A stretch of 64,000 bases of DNA from Pseudooceanicola sp. (GTDB lineage: Bacteria; Pseudomonadota; Alphaproteobacteria; Rhodobacterales; Rhodobacteraceae): NCBI GenBank assembly GCA_002709085.1, contig PAPR01000065.1:1-64000 (forward strand), written 5' to 3'. A program made the position numbers and the translations under genes. Of this stretch, positions 35,050 to 43,293 are shown piece after piece. Numbering within the stretch: the stretch's first letter is position 1; each line of letters begins with the position of its first letter. Under the pieces are notes generated by a model. It was not told where the DNA came from, ran no database searches, and worked only from the letters and a program-made list of their open reading frames with translations.

Positions 35050-36870
35050 TCATTCAGGCGTCATCCACCAGACCTCGGGCAGGAAATAGACCGAGTCGCC
35101 ATAAAGCGGCACGTTCTCGGCGTCGTAGGTCATTTCCTTCACATGCGCGATGCGCCCGACGTCAAAGCTGTGGATCGGGATGACATAACGCCCGGCGGTC
35201 AGCAGACGATCCAGCGCGCGCGTGGCAGCGTAGAAATCCTTGGAACTGACCGAGGCGAGCATGGCGTCGATCATCGCGTCAATCGCCGGGCTTTCCACCC
35301 CCATGAGGTTACGTGATCCCGGCGTATTAGCCACCTCACCGCCCCAGTAAAGCCGCTGATCGTTGCCGGGGGAGAGCGAGAACTGGCGGCGAATGTCTGT
35401 CATCTGGAAATCGAAATCGGTAATGCGCAGCTGATATTGGGCGTTGTCGACAACCTCTATGTCCATCTGAATGCCGAGCCGTTCCAACGCTTTGACATAG
35501 ATATCGGCGATGGTGGCAAATTCTCCTGCGCCCTGACGCAGCAGCAGGGTAAAGCGGAAGGGCTGACCCTGTTCGTTGACCAGACGGCCATTGTCGATGG
35601 TCCAACCCGCGTCTTCCAGCAGGGCGATGGCCTTGCGGATGTTGGCGCGGTTCCGGGGAGAGCCGTCCGAGACGGGCAGGTTGTACCCCTCCAGCGCACC
35701 GGCGGGAATTTGGTCGGCAAAGGGGCTGAGCAGCTCCTTCGTGCGGCCCTCGGCGGGGCCATGGGTCATCCCGAGGACAGAGCCCGAGAAATATGAGGAG
35801 ATGCGCGGCTGACGCCCGCCGGTGAGGGTTTCGTTAATGTATTCAAAGTTAAAGGCATGGATCATCGCGTCACGCACCCGGATGTCGTTAAACGGCGCAT
35901 TGCGTGTGTTCATCACGAAACCGGTGATGCCCGAGGGACGACCCGAGGGCACTTCGGACAGCACGATGTCACCGGAGCGCACCGCCGGGAAATCGTAATC
36001 GCGGGCCCATTTTTCGGCGTTGAACTCTCGGATATAGCTGATCTCCTGCCCCTTGAAGCCTTCGAAGAGGACCGCGGAATCACCGTAGAATTCGATCCGG
36101 ATCTCATCGAAATTGTTCGTGCCGCGCCGGATGGGCAGGTCCTTGCCCCAGTAATCCGGATTGCGCGTCAGTGTGACGGAGCGTGCTGGCTCAAAGGCCG
36201 TCACGGAATAGGGCGCGGTGCCGATCGGCGCTTCTTCGAGGCTGAGGCCGGTGAAACTGCGATCGGCGAATTGCGCTTTCTTCAGGATCGGTTGCAACCC
36301 GGTCAGCAGGGGCAGTTCGCGGTCGATCGCCTTGAAGGTAAAGCGCACTTTGCGCGGGCCGACCTCTTCGATCTTGTCGATCTGGGACCACAACCCACGA
36401 TAGCGCGCGTTCCCTTGGGTGCCGAGGGTCTCATAGCTCCAGATCACATCCTCGACCGTCACGGGCGAGCCATCCGAGAACTGCGCCTCCGCGCGCAGGG
36501 TGAATTCGACCCAGGACCGGTCTTCCGGGGTTTCGACCGATTCGGCGAGCAGGCCGTAGACCGTGAAAGGTTCGTCCTGGGAACGGTACATCAGCCCCTC
36601 GGAGATCAGGAAGCGCAGCTGCCACGGCGGGTTCCCCGTGATGACATAGGGATTGAGGCTGTCAAAGCCGCCCTCGTTGCCGCTGACCAGCCGGCCGCCT
36701 TTAGGCGCTTCGGGGTTGACGTAAGGCAGGGACACAAAATCAGGTGGGAGGGCAGGGTCGCCATACATAGCTATGCCATGGCGCGGCTCTGCCATCGCCG
36801 CGCCGCCAAAAATCAGCAGGGCACAGGCGCCGGTCGTCATCATTCGTTTTGCGAAATTCACCAGCCTCAT
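35050..36870 (-). CDS. Peptide-type extracellular solute-binding protein (YejA-like)
   Basis: 606 residues with a Sec signal (TTGACALLIFGGAAMAEPRHG), family 5 solute-binding fold: GGFDSLNPYVITGNPPW, FTLRAEAQFSDGSPVTVEDVIWSYETL, EEAPIGTAPYSVTAFEPARSVTLTRNPDYWG, GRQPRISSYFSGSVLG. Similar to YejA of the Yej peptide transporter. No yejB, yejE or yejF follows; arsC comes next, so its permease must lie elsewhere. Divergent from the sRNA gene. Confidence 0.92.
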   Translation of the reverse strand: MRLVNFAKRMMTTGACALLIFGGAAMAEPRHGIAMYGDPALPPDFVSLPYVNPEAPKGGRLVSGNEGGFDSLNPYVITGNPPWQLRFLISEGLMYRSQDEPFTVYGLLAESVETPEDRSWVEFTLRAEAQFSDGSPVTVEDVIWSYETLGTQGNARYRGLWSQIDKIEEVGPRKVRFTFKAIDRELPLLTGLQPILKKAQFADRSFTGLSLEEAPIGTAPYSVTAFEPARSVTLTRNPDYWGKDLPIRRGTNNFDEIRIEFYGDSAVLFEGFKGQEISYIREFNAEKWARDYDFPAVRSGDIVLSEVPSGRPSGITGFVMNTRNAPFNDIRVRDAMIHAFNFEYINETLTGGRQPRISSYFSGSVLGMTHGPAEGRTKELLSPFADQIPAGALEGYNLPVSDGSPRNRANIRKAIALLEDAGWTIDNGRLVNEQGQPFRFTLLLRQGAGEFATIADIYVKALERLGIQMDIEVVDNAQYQLRITDFDFQMTDIRRQFSLSPGNDQRLYWGGEVANTPGSRNLMGVESPAIDAMIDAMLASVSSKDFYAATRALDRLLTAGRYVIPIHSFDVGRIAHVKEMTYDAENVPLYGDSVYFLPEVWWMTPE

Positions 36871-36949
36871 ATTGGCAACAATCCCTGTTCAGCCTTGGTC
36901 CGTTGATCCGGACGGTATCTAGGCTTTCGCTTGTTATCAAACTTTTAGC

Positions 36950-36978
36950 TTGGAAGTGGGCGAAGGAAGGCTTATAAA
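36950..36978 (+). promoter_or_regulatory. Promoter of the small RNA gene
   Basis: TTGGAA (36950-36955), 17-bp spacer, TATAAA (36973-36978). Predicted start near A36985. Confidence 0.65.
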
Positions 36979-36984
36979 GAGGGC

Positions 36985-37060
36985 ACTGCTCGATAGGTTT
37001 CTTGCCTGTATGAAACCTGCCTCAATAACTTAACGCCGGCTTCGTGCCGGCGTTTTTTTT
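36985..37060 (+). ncRNA. Small RNA, possibly suhB/mmgR (alpha-r8) family
   Basis: About 76 nt. A 5' hairpin with arms AGGTTTC (36995-37001) and GAAACCT (37012-37018) encloses TTGCCTGTAT. It is followed by a single-stranded GCCTCAATAACTT and then a perfect terminator. The hairpin sequence resembles, from memory, the suhB/mmgR sRNA family of alphaproteobacteria, Hfq-dependent in Sinorhizobium. I could not check this. No ORF fits. The gene lies in the 490-bp space between the YejA-like gene and the glycosyltransferase; 36871-36949 and 37061-37360 show nothing else clear. Confidence 0.65.
37032..37060 (+). terminator. Terminator of the small RNA
   Basis: AACGCCGGC-TTCGT-GCCGGCGTT followed directly by an uninterrupted T-run: a textbook intrinsic terminator with no protein gene ending near it on this strand. 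Confidence 0.92.
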
Positions 37061-37360
37061 GTGCCATAGCCAAGCCTACATGCCCAGGACGGCTTTGTGC
37101 CAAATGGCCCCCCGGGTCGCTGCCGCGCGAATCGGGAGCGGGAATCGGGGGGTGGTTCACGTGGCGTAGCCCGTGAGAGGCGCGACGTCGCTGAGGACCG
37201 CATGAAGGGTCATTCTGGCTGGGTGCCCATTCCGACCGGCAGCATCATCGCGTGGCCATTCAGCCACGACGTTCACCACAGAGACGTCAGCGACCTGACA
37301 CCGAAGGACCGGCTGTGCCATGATGCGAGGACTACATTCCCAACAGGCCAGGTTTTCCCC

Positions 37361-38173
37361 GTGTTTCCAATCGTCCAGATGCGCTATTCCTTCTTTGGTC
37401 AATCCGGCTGGCGCTCGGACGCGAGCCAGCAGAAAGAGATCCTCTTTGCCTCGGATCGGCTGGAGCATCGGTTCCGGTTCTTGCAGCAATTTGCCATGCA
37501 GTCGCTGCTGGATCAGGAAGACCAGGACTTTGGCCTCGTTATCCTCACTTCTCAGGATCTGCCGCGTCCGCATCTCATGAAGCTGAAGGAATACGTGGGC
37601 GATATGTTGGGCGACCGGGCTGAGGTGATCCCACGCAAGCCCTCATCGGCGCACCGGCAGTTCGTCCGCTACAATTGGGCGAACCTGCCGGAAGAGGCGC
37701 GCGTCATCCAGATCGTGCTGGACGACGACGATGCACTGTCCACGGATTACATGGGCCGGATCAAGTCCGAGGCCCGCGCCATACGCGAACGGATGCCCGA
37801 GAGCGTGGAGCATTTCTTTATCTCCATGTCACGCGGGGTCAGCGCCGTCTATCGGACCGGTGACACGCATCCGCGCATGTACCGCCGCGAGGTGCCCTAT
37901 ACCAACCTCGGCCTGGCGCTGGTGTCGCCGGCCTGGACACGCACCAGCGCCTTCGGCATCGCGCATAAGAAGGTGGCGCGTACGCATGCGAGCTTTGTCT
38001 ATAATGACCTGAGACCTTACTACATTCGCTGCGTGCATGGGGCGAACGACAGCCGCGCGATGGTGGACGAGAAATCGCCGGTTCCGGATGAAGAGATGGG
38101 TATGTTGGTGCAACGCTTCCCGCTCTTGCGGCAGGTGCTGGGGCCGGATCAGTTGCAGATCGCGGCGCAGTAA
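37361..38173 (+). CDS. Putative rhamnosyl transferase family protein
   Basis: About 270 residues resembling the putative rhamnosyl transferase family (PF11316-like): QMRYSFFGQSGWRSD, LFASDRLEHRFRFLQQFAMQSLLDQEDQDFGLVILTSQDLPRPHLMKLKEYV, and the glycosyltransferase metal/sugar motif IVLDDDDALSTDYMGRI (DDDD). Likely acts in cell-surface polysaccharide synthesis; acceptor unknown. The start is uncertain: GTG 37361 begins just before the conserved strand, while ATG 37202 has a good GAGG site but adds 53 residues that look non-conserved; the track begins at 37097. Monocistronic, with a shared terminator behind. Confidence 0.82.
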   Translation: MFPIVQMRYSFFGQSGWRSDASQQKEILFASDRLEHRFRFLQQFAMQSLLDQEDQDFGLVILTSQDLPRPHLMKLKEYVGDMLGDRAEVIPRKPSSAHRQFVRYNWANLPEEARVIQIVLDDDDALSTDYMGRIKSEARAIRERMPESVEHFFISMSRGVSAVYRTGDTHPRMYRREVPYTNLGLALVSPAWTRTSAFGIAHKKVARTHASFVYNDLRPYYIRCVHGANDSRAMVDEKSPVPDEEMGMLVQRFPLLRQVLGPDQLQIAAQ

Positions 38174-38200
38174 CGGGGCGCGCATTCGCCGGAGCAAACC

Positions 38201-38236
38201 AAAAACGCCGCGCAGGATTTCCTGCCGCGGCGTTTT
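38201..38236. terminator. Bidirectional terminator between glycosyltransferase and rplI
   Basis: AAAAACGCCGCGCAGGA ... TCCTGCCGCGGCGTTTT, a long GC-rich stem with A-run on one side and T-run on the other. It lies between two convergent genes and can serve both. Confidence 0.85.
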
Positions 38237-38262
38237 CCATGTCTGTGACTGCGAGACGAGAA

Positions 38263-38892
38263 TTACTGGTTTTCGTCTTCGTCGTCGTCCGAAGCGGCGT
38301 CCTGCGACGGCTGATCGTCGTCGTCATCGTCGGAGGCTGCGGAGCCCAGATCGTCGAAGAGTTCGGAGATCTCGAAATCAGCGGCGGCTTCTTCCTCTGC
38401 GGCGAGGTCCTGGATAGACTTGCCGGAGGCCTGAAGCTCTGCTTCTTCCGGAGAGCGTGCGACGTTCAGGGTGATCTGAACCTCGACCTCGGGGTGCAGG
38501 GTGACGTTCACCGTGTGCAGACCCAACTCCTTGATCGGCATCGGGATGATGACCTGCTTACGCTCGACCGTGTAACCGGCTTCGTTGGCGGTCTGGGACA
38601 CGTCACGCGGGGTGACGGAGCCGTAGAGGTTGCCGCCGTCGGAGGCCGAGCGAATCACCACGAAGGTCTCGCCGTCGAGACGCGACGCGAGGGCTTCGGC
38701 CTCTTTCTTGGTCTCAAGGTTGTTCGCTTCGAGCTGGGCCTTGCGACCCTCGAAGGAGGCGATGTTTTCCTTGGACGCGGTCAGCGCCTTGCCTTGCAGC
38801 AGCAGGTAGTTGCGCGCGTAGCCCGCCTTGACGGTGACGACGTCACCCATCTGGCCAAGCTTGGCGACGCGTTCGAGTAGAATGACATCCAT
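38263..38892 (-). CDS. rplI: 50S ribosomal protein L9
   Basis: [40 protein letters not shown] is the L9 N-terminal signature, followed by the connecting helix and the C-terminal domain. At 209 residues it is longer than the usual about 150, because of an acidic C-terminal tail ([24 protein letters not shown]). Last gene of the rpsF-rpsR-rplI operon. Confidence 0.98.
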   Translation of the reverse strand: MDVILLERVAKLGQMGDVVTVKAGYARNYLLLQGKALTASKENIASFEGRKAQLEANNLETKKEAEALASRLDGETFVVIRSASDGGNLYGSVTPRDVSQTANEAGYTVERKQVIIPMPIKELGLHTVNVTLHPEVEVQITLNVARSPEEAELQASGKSIQDLAAEEEAAADFEISELFDDLGSAASDDDDDDQPSQDAASDDDEDENQ

Positions 38893-38904
38893 CGGTCTCT
38901 CTCC

Positions 38905-39132
38905 TTACTTCACGGCGTAGGGCAACAGGGCGAGGAAGCGGGCGCGCTTGATGGCGCGGGCGAGTTCACGCTGCTTCTTCGCCGAGACGGCGGTGATACG
39001 GCTGGGCACGATCTTGCCACGCTCGGAGATGTAGCGCTGCAGCAGACGGGTGTCCTTGTAGTCAATCTTGGGCGCGTTGTCGCCGGAGAAGGGGCAGACT
39101 TTGCGACGACGGAAAAATGGTTTGGTGGCCAT
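38905..39132 (-). CDS. rpsR: 30S ribosomal protein S18
   Basis: 75 residues: [71 protein letters not shown], the complete S18. It sits between rpsF and rplI with short gaps (29 and 12 bp), the normal order. Confidence 0.99.
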   Translation of the reverse strand: MATKPFFRRRKVCPFSGDNAPKIDYKDTRLLQRYISERGKIVPSRITAVSAKKQRELARAIKRARFLALLPYAVK

Positions 39133-39161
39133 GGGTTAGTGTCCTTTCCTCAGGCGTTCGA

Positions 39162-39518
39162 TCAACGGCGTTCGCGGCGACGGTCGTCGCGCTCTTCGCG
39201 CTTTTGCATCTGGATCGACGGGCCTTCGGCATGTTCGTCAACCTTGATGGTCAGCACGCGCATCACGTCATCATGCAGACGCATCAGACGCTCCATCTCC
39301 TGCACGGCGGGGGCCGGTGCGTCGGAGCGCAGAAAGGCATAGTGGCCCTTGCGGTTCTTGTTGATCTTGTAGGCCATCGTCTTGACGCCCCAGTACTCGT
39401 GTTCCACGAGTTTCCCGCCGTTGTCGGACAGGACGGCGCCGAAGTGTTCGATGAGGCCTTCGGCCTGCGCGTTGGAAAGATCCTGGCGCGCAATAAAGAC
39501 ATGCTCATATAGCGGCAT
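39162..39518 (-). CDS. rpsF: 30S ribosomal protein S6
   Basis: 118 residues: MPLYEHVFIARQDLSNAQAEGLIEHFGAVLSDNGGKLVEHEYWGVKTMAYKINKNRKGHYAFLRSDAPAPAVQEMERLMRLHDDVMRVLTIKVDEH. S6 binds S18 on the 30S platform. ATG 39518, 20 codons into the track ORF, is the family start. The Arg-rich tail (QKREERDDRRRERR) is typical of the clade. Confidence 0.98.
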   Translation of the reverse strand: MPLYEHVFIARQDLSNAQAEGLIEHFGAVLSDNGGKLVEHEYWGVKTMAYKINKNRKGHYAFLRSDAPAPAVQEMERLMRLHDDVMRVLTIKVDEHAEGPSIQMQKREERDDRRRERR

Positions 39519-39874
39519 GTGTGCTCCATTTCTATCAGGGCGCGTTTCATAGGAGGGCATGATCTTGCCGCGGCCCATCCACGAGAGTCCGCGCGGTTCA
39601 TACGTCTTGCGGCAAGAGGCGTTCCTTTAGCGCGGATCGGTGGTGGCGACAAGACGGGTTGGCGGGCCGGTGGCGCTATGACCAGTCGTCGTGGTTCCGG
39701 TCTGCGGCGAGGGCCCGGATCGGCGGAATTCCGCGGCTGGCGTGGCGGTGGCGTGACGGGCAGCGATTTCGTCACATTCCCGCCGCAATTGCTCTGTTAT
39801 GAGAAACGATATCAGGCCCGGCCGAGAGTGATTCATCAGAAGTCACAGCGCCAAAAAAAAGAGACGAGCAGAGA
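39519..39874. other. Divergent intergenic region of the rpsF operon
   Basis: 356 bp that must hold the rpsF operon promoter and leader (minus strand) and any promoter of the small membrane-protein gene (plus strand). I see no gene. An S6:S18-type leader structure was looked for but not convincingly found by eye. Confidence 0.4.
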
Positions 39875-40261
39875 ATGGCATTCATAAGCAACCCGCCCGC
39901 GACGGCGCGGCAAACGCGGCGTGGCACCTGCGCTGGATTTATCCGGCACGACATGCAGCGTCAGCGGTTCGGACGCACCGACACGCCCGAGCCACCCACA
40001 GCGCTCGGCTTGAGGACAAAGATCACAAGCGCGCGGTGGCGGCGCAGGGACAGCGTCACTCTCGGTGGGCTGGCCATTACGCTCGGTCTGGTAATGGCGG
40101 TGTTGCTGCCGGGCGTGCTGGCGCTGATCATCGGGCTTGTCGCGACCTTTGCTGCGGCGCGGATCGCGCTGCGCAGCGGGCGGGGCCGTGGGCGCCGCAG
40201 GGGGCAGGCAGGCAAGCGGCGCAGGGGTCCTGCGGGCCGCGCTCTGTCCGATTTTCACTGA
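39875..40261 (+). CDS. Small hydrophobic-basic hypothetical protein
   Basis: 128 residues. A polar Arg-rich N-terminal part is followed by a strongly hydrophobic stretch (VTLGGLAITLGLVMAVLLPGVLALIIGLVATFAAARIAL, enough for one or two membrane helices), then a very basic GRGRGRRRGQAGKRRRG tail. No family recognised. It is read as the coding strand because the hydrophobic block is coherent; the opposite ORF 39836-40270 is Pro/Arg/His-rich and shadow-like. Weak ribosome site (GAGCAGAGA). Confidence 0.5.
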   Translation: MAFISNPPATARQTRRGTCAGFIRHDMQRQRFGRTDTPEPPTALGLRTKITSARWRRRDSVTLGGLAITLGLVMAVLLPGVLALIIGLVATFAAARIALRSGRGRGRRRGQAGKRRRGPAGRALSDFH

Positions 40262-40401
40262 CATCGTCATGCTTTAAGATGGTGGCGCACAGAACTAGAG
40301 GCGCGCGCCGCCCATCTCATGGCGGCTTAAACTCAGGCTGCCTGATTGCCACGGCGCGTCGCAAAGGCTATCCCGGCCCGTAGATTTTCAGGGAGAAGAC
40401 C

Positions 40402-41343
40402 ATGAGCCGCGCATTCGTGTTTCCAGGGCAGGGTGCCCAGACCATCGGAATGGGCAAGGCCCTTGCCGAGGCCTATCCCGCCGCCAAAGCCGTCTTTGAT
40501 GAGGTGGACGACGCACTTGGTGAAAAGCTCTCTACCCTGATCTGGGAGGGCGAACAGGACGCGCTGACCCTGACACAGAACGCCCAGCCCGCGTTGATGG
40601 CGACCTCTCTGGCCGCATTCCGTGCGCTGGAGGCCGAGGGCGTCGGGATCGATGCGGCGAGCTACGTTGCCGGTCACTCGCTCGGGGAATATTCCGCGCT
40701 GGCTGCGGCGGGTGCGTTCAGCGTCAGCGATGCGGCACGTCTGCTGCGCACGCGTGGTCTGGCCATGCAACAGGCGGTGCCCGTGGGCGAGGGCGCGATG
40801 GCGGCCCTTCTGGGACTCGACTTTGAAACAGCACAGTCGGTGGCCGAAGAGGCCGCCGAGGGCGATGTCTGTCAGGCGGCCAACGATAACGATCCATCTC
40901 AGGTCGTCGTTTCAGGGCACCGCGCGGCGGTTGAGCGGGCGGTAGAGATCGCCAAGGGACACGGGGCCAAGCGGGCCATGTTGTTGCCCGTCTCCGCCCC
41001 GTTTCATTGCGCCTTGATGGAGCCCGCCGCCCGGGTGATGGCCGAGGCGCTGGACGATGTCGATCTGAACCGGCCCGCCGTGCCGCTCGTCAGCAATGTG
41101 CGCGCCTCCGCGATCAGTGACCCGACCTCCATCCGGTCGCTACTGGTCGAACAGGTCACCGGGGCCGTGCGTTGGCGGGAAAGCGTGCTCTGTATGGCCG
41201 CGAACGGGGTGAGCGAAGTTTGGGAGATCGGCGCTGGCAAGGCGCTCTGCGGTATGATCCGGCGCATCGACAAGTCGCTGACCTGTCAGGCGGTCGGCAC
41301 GCCCGAAACTGTGGCGAGCGCCGTAGCTTCTCTGCAGGGTTGA
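40402..41343 (+). CDS. fabD: Malonyl-CoA:ACP transacylase
   Basis: Loads malonate onto ACP for fatty acid synthesis. 313 residues. Seen: FVFPGQGAQTIGMGKALAE, the nucleophile GHSLGEYSAL (Ser near residue 93), LLPVSAPFHCALMEPA with the catalytic His, and EIGAGKALCGMIRRI. GGGAGAAGACC precedes the ATG. Followed by fabG 123 bp on. Confidence 0.98.
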   Translation: MSRAFVFPGQGAQTIGMGKALAEAYPAAKAVFDEVDDALGEKLSTLIWEGEQDALTLTQNAQPALMATSLAAFRALEAEGVGIDAASYVAGHSLGEYSALAAAGAFSVSDAARLLRTRGLAMQQAVPVGEGAMAALLGLDFETAQSVAEEAAEGDVCQAANDNDPSQVVVSGHRAAVERAVEIAKGHGAKRAMLLPVSAPFHCALMEPAARVMAEALDDVDLNRPAVPLVSNVRASAISDPTSIRSLLVEQVTGAVRWRESVLCMAANGVSEVWEIGAGKALCGMIRRIDKSLTCQAVGTPETVASAVASLQG

Positions 41344-41466
41344 GCGTTCCGCGCCATGGACCGGCCGGGTGTGCGACATCCGCCGGTCGTGAAATAGTCA
41401 AGACGACGAAACCGGTCACGCGGGACGAGGACCAACCGTCGCGCCGGATGAACGAAAGGGTGAGAT

Positions 41467-42204
41467 ATGTTTGATCTGACGGGTAAGGCGGCCTTGGTCA
41501 CCGGGGCCTCTGGCGGAATAGGCGGCGCGATTGCCAAGGCGCTGCATGGCGCGGGCGCGACGGTCGGCCTGTCTGGCACGCGCCTCGAACCGCTTGAGGC
41601 TTTGGCGGCGGAGCTGGGAGAGCGCGCCCATGTGCTGCCCTGCAACCTCGGCGACAGCGAGGCGGTGGAGGCCCTGCCCAAGCAGGCCGTCGCAGCCATG
41701 GGCAGCCTCGACATCCTGATCAACAACGCCGGGATCACCAAGGATCAGATCTTCATGCGGATGTCGGACGAGGATTGGGCCAACGTGCTCGACGTGAACC
41801 TGACCTCGACCATGCGGCTTTGCCGGGGTGTCATGCGCCCGATGATGAAGGCGAGATGGGGTCGGATCATCAACATCTCTTCCATCGTCGGGGCGACCGG
41901 CAACCCCGGTCAGGCGAATTACGCGGCCTCCAAGGCTGGTGTCGTCGGCATGACAAAATCCATCGCCTATGAGGTGGCGAGCCGTGGCATCACCGCCAAT
42001 TGCGTCGCGCCGGGGTTCATCGCCACCGCGATGACCGACAAGCTGACGGATGAGCAGAAAGACAAGATCAACACGCAGATCCCCGCCGCCCGCATGGGGA
42101 CAGGGGATGAGATCGCGGCAGCCGTGCTCTACCTCGCCTCGCCGGAGGCCGGCTATGTGACGGGCGCGACGCTGCATGTAAACGGCGGCATGGCGATGCT
42201 CTAA
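41467..42204 (+). CDS. fabG: 3-oxoacyl-ACP reductase
   Basis: NADPH-dependent short-chain dehydrogenase of fatty acid elongation. 245 residues. Seen: TGASGGIGGAIAKAL cofactor loop, NNAGIT, catalytic Ser (NISSIVGATGNPGQ), and Tyr-x3-Lys in NYAASKAGVVGM. In many relatives acpP follows fabG; here it does not. Confidence 0.97.
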   Translation: MFDLTGKAALVTGASGGIGGAIAKALHGAGATVGLSGTRLEPLEALAAELGERAHVLPCNLGDSEAVEALPKQAVAAMGSLDILINNAGITKDQIFMRMSDEDWANVLDVNLTSTMRLCRGVMRPMMKARWGRIINISSIVGATGNPGQANYAASKAGVVGMTKSIAYEVASRGITANCVAPGFIATAMTDKLTDEQKDKINTQIPAARMGTGDEIAAAVLYLASPEAGYVTGATLHVNGGMAML

Positions 42205-42563
42205 TGCGCGCCGGTAGTCTGTGCGGTTGCCGGGCGAGGTGTCGTTTATCGCCGCCCGTCCTCGGAGGATCGCGCTGATGATCGCAACAAGACGCATGGG
42301 GCAGGCGGCTTTGTGTATAAGTGCCCCTCAGCCGCCGAAGGTGAGAATTGACATCGTCTTGCAAGGCGTCCTGGGGGCTTTCTGAACGATAGAGTTCAGA
42401 TTAACATTTTCGCAATGTTGCAAGGTCAGAGAAAACGTCCCCGACGGCTGTCGCAGCCGGTTTTGTCCGCGCGTGCCACGAGAGGTGCAAAGGATGCGCT
42501 TGCTGCCCTTGGCAGGGTCGGGGTGACAGGTTAAGACAGGCCGACAAAGATCGGGAGTTAGCC
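42205..42563. other. Intergenic region after fabG
   Basis: 359 bp without a credible gene; acpP, often found here, is absent. The interval contains a short inverted repeat CTGAAC-GATAGA-GTTCAG (about 42382-42399) and an AT-richer patch near 42390-42435, probably the promoter region of the yfgM-bamB-der operon. Confidence 0.5.
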
Positions 42564-43250
42564 TTGAGCCAGTCGGATTCATTCATCGAAGAAGTGAGCG
42601 ACGAAGTCCGCCGCGACAAGTTGTTCGCGACCTTCCGCCGGTATGGCTGGATCGCCGCGATCCTCGTGGTGCTGATCGTCGGCGGGGCGGCCTGGTATGA
42701 ATACCGCCGCGCCCAGGACACCGCCACAGCCGAAGCCTACGGGGATGCGTTGCTGACGGCGCTGGAGCAGGGCGAACCGGCCGAGCGCGCTACGGCGCTG
42801 GATGCGATCGCAGTGGATAGCGCTGACGCAGGCGCGCTGCGCGACCTCATGCGCGCTGGCGAATTGGCCGAGGCGGACGACACCGACGCGGCGGCTGATG
42901 TGCTGAACGGCGTGGCAAATGAGGCGGGCGTGCCGGTGATCTACCGCTCGATCGCGAAATTCCGCGCGCTGGCCCTGCAGGCCGGCACCATGCCGCCCGA
43001 AGAGCGTCGCGCCGGATACGAGGAATTGTCGGGCGTCGGAAATCCGCTGCGCCTCATGGCGATGGAACAGATCGCCATGACCTATGTCGAGGAAGGCAAT
43101 TCCGAAGAGGCGCTGAACCGTCTGAAGGCTATTCAGGACGAGGCCGGGGTGACGCCGGACTTGCTTCGCCGGGTTTCTCAGTTGATTGTGGCGCTTGGCG
43201 GGGATCCGGATCCGGCGGCAGAAACCGACGCGGCGACATCCGAAGGGTGA
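42564..43250 (+). CDS. YfgM-like membrane-anchored TPR protein
   Basis: 228 residues. N-terminal polar EVSDEVRRDKLFATFRRYGW, one membrane anchor (IAAILVVLIVGGAAWYEYRR, about 30-48), then TPR-like helices (IYRSIAKFRALALQAGTMPPEERRAGYEELSGVGNPLRLMAMEQIAMTYVEEGNSEEALNRLKAI). YfgM of E. coli links the Sec translocon to periplasmic chaperones. The order yfgM-bamB-der is the same as in E. coli, which supports the call. Starts with TTG at 42564 behind GGGAG. Confidence 0.88.
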   Translation: MSQSDSFIEEVSDEVRRDKLFATFRRYGWIAAILVVLIVGGAAWYEYRRAQDTATAEAYGDALLTALEQGEPAERATALDAIAVDSADAGALRDLMRAGELAEADDTDAAADVLNGVANEAGVPVIYRSIAKFRALALQAGTMPPEERRAGYEELSGVGNPLRLMAMEQIAMTYVEEGNSEEALNRLKAIQDEAGVTPDLLRRVSQLIVALGGDPDPAAETDAATSEG

Positions 43251-43293
43251 TCGTGACCGGTGAACGTGACGGCGGATATGACGGGCGTATAAA

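Noticed and set aside
39836-40270. 144-residue minus-strand ORF between rpsF and fabD
   Set aside because: Pro/Arg/His-rich shadow composition; the plus-strand frame has the coherent hydrophobic block.
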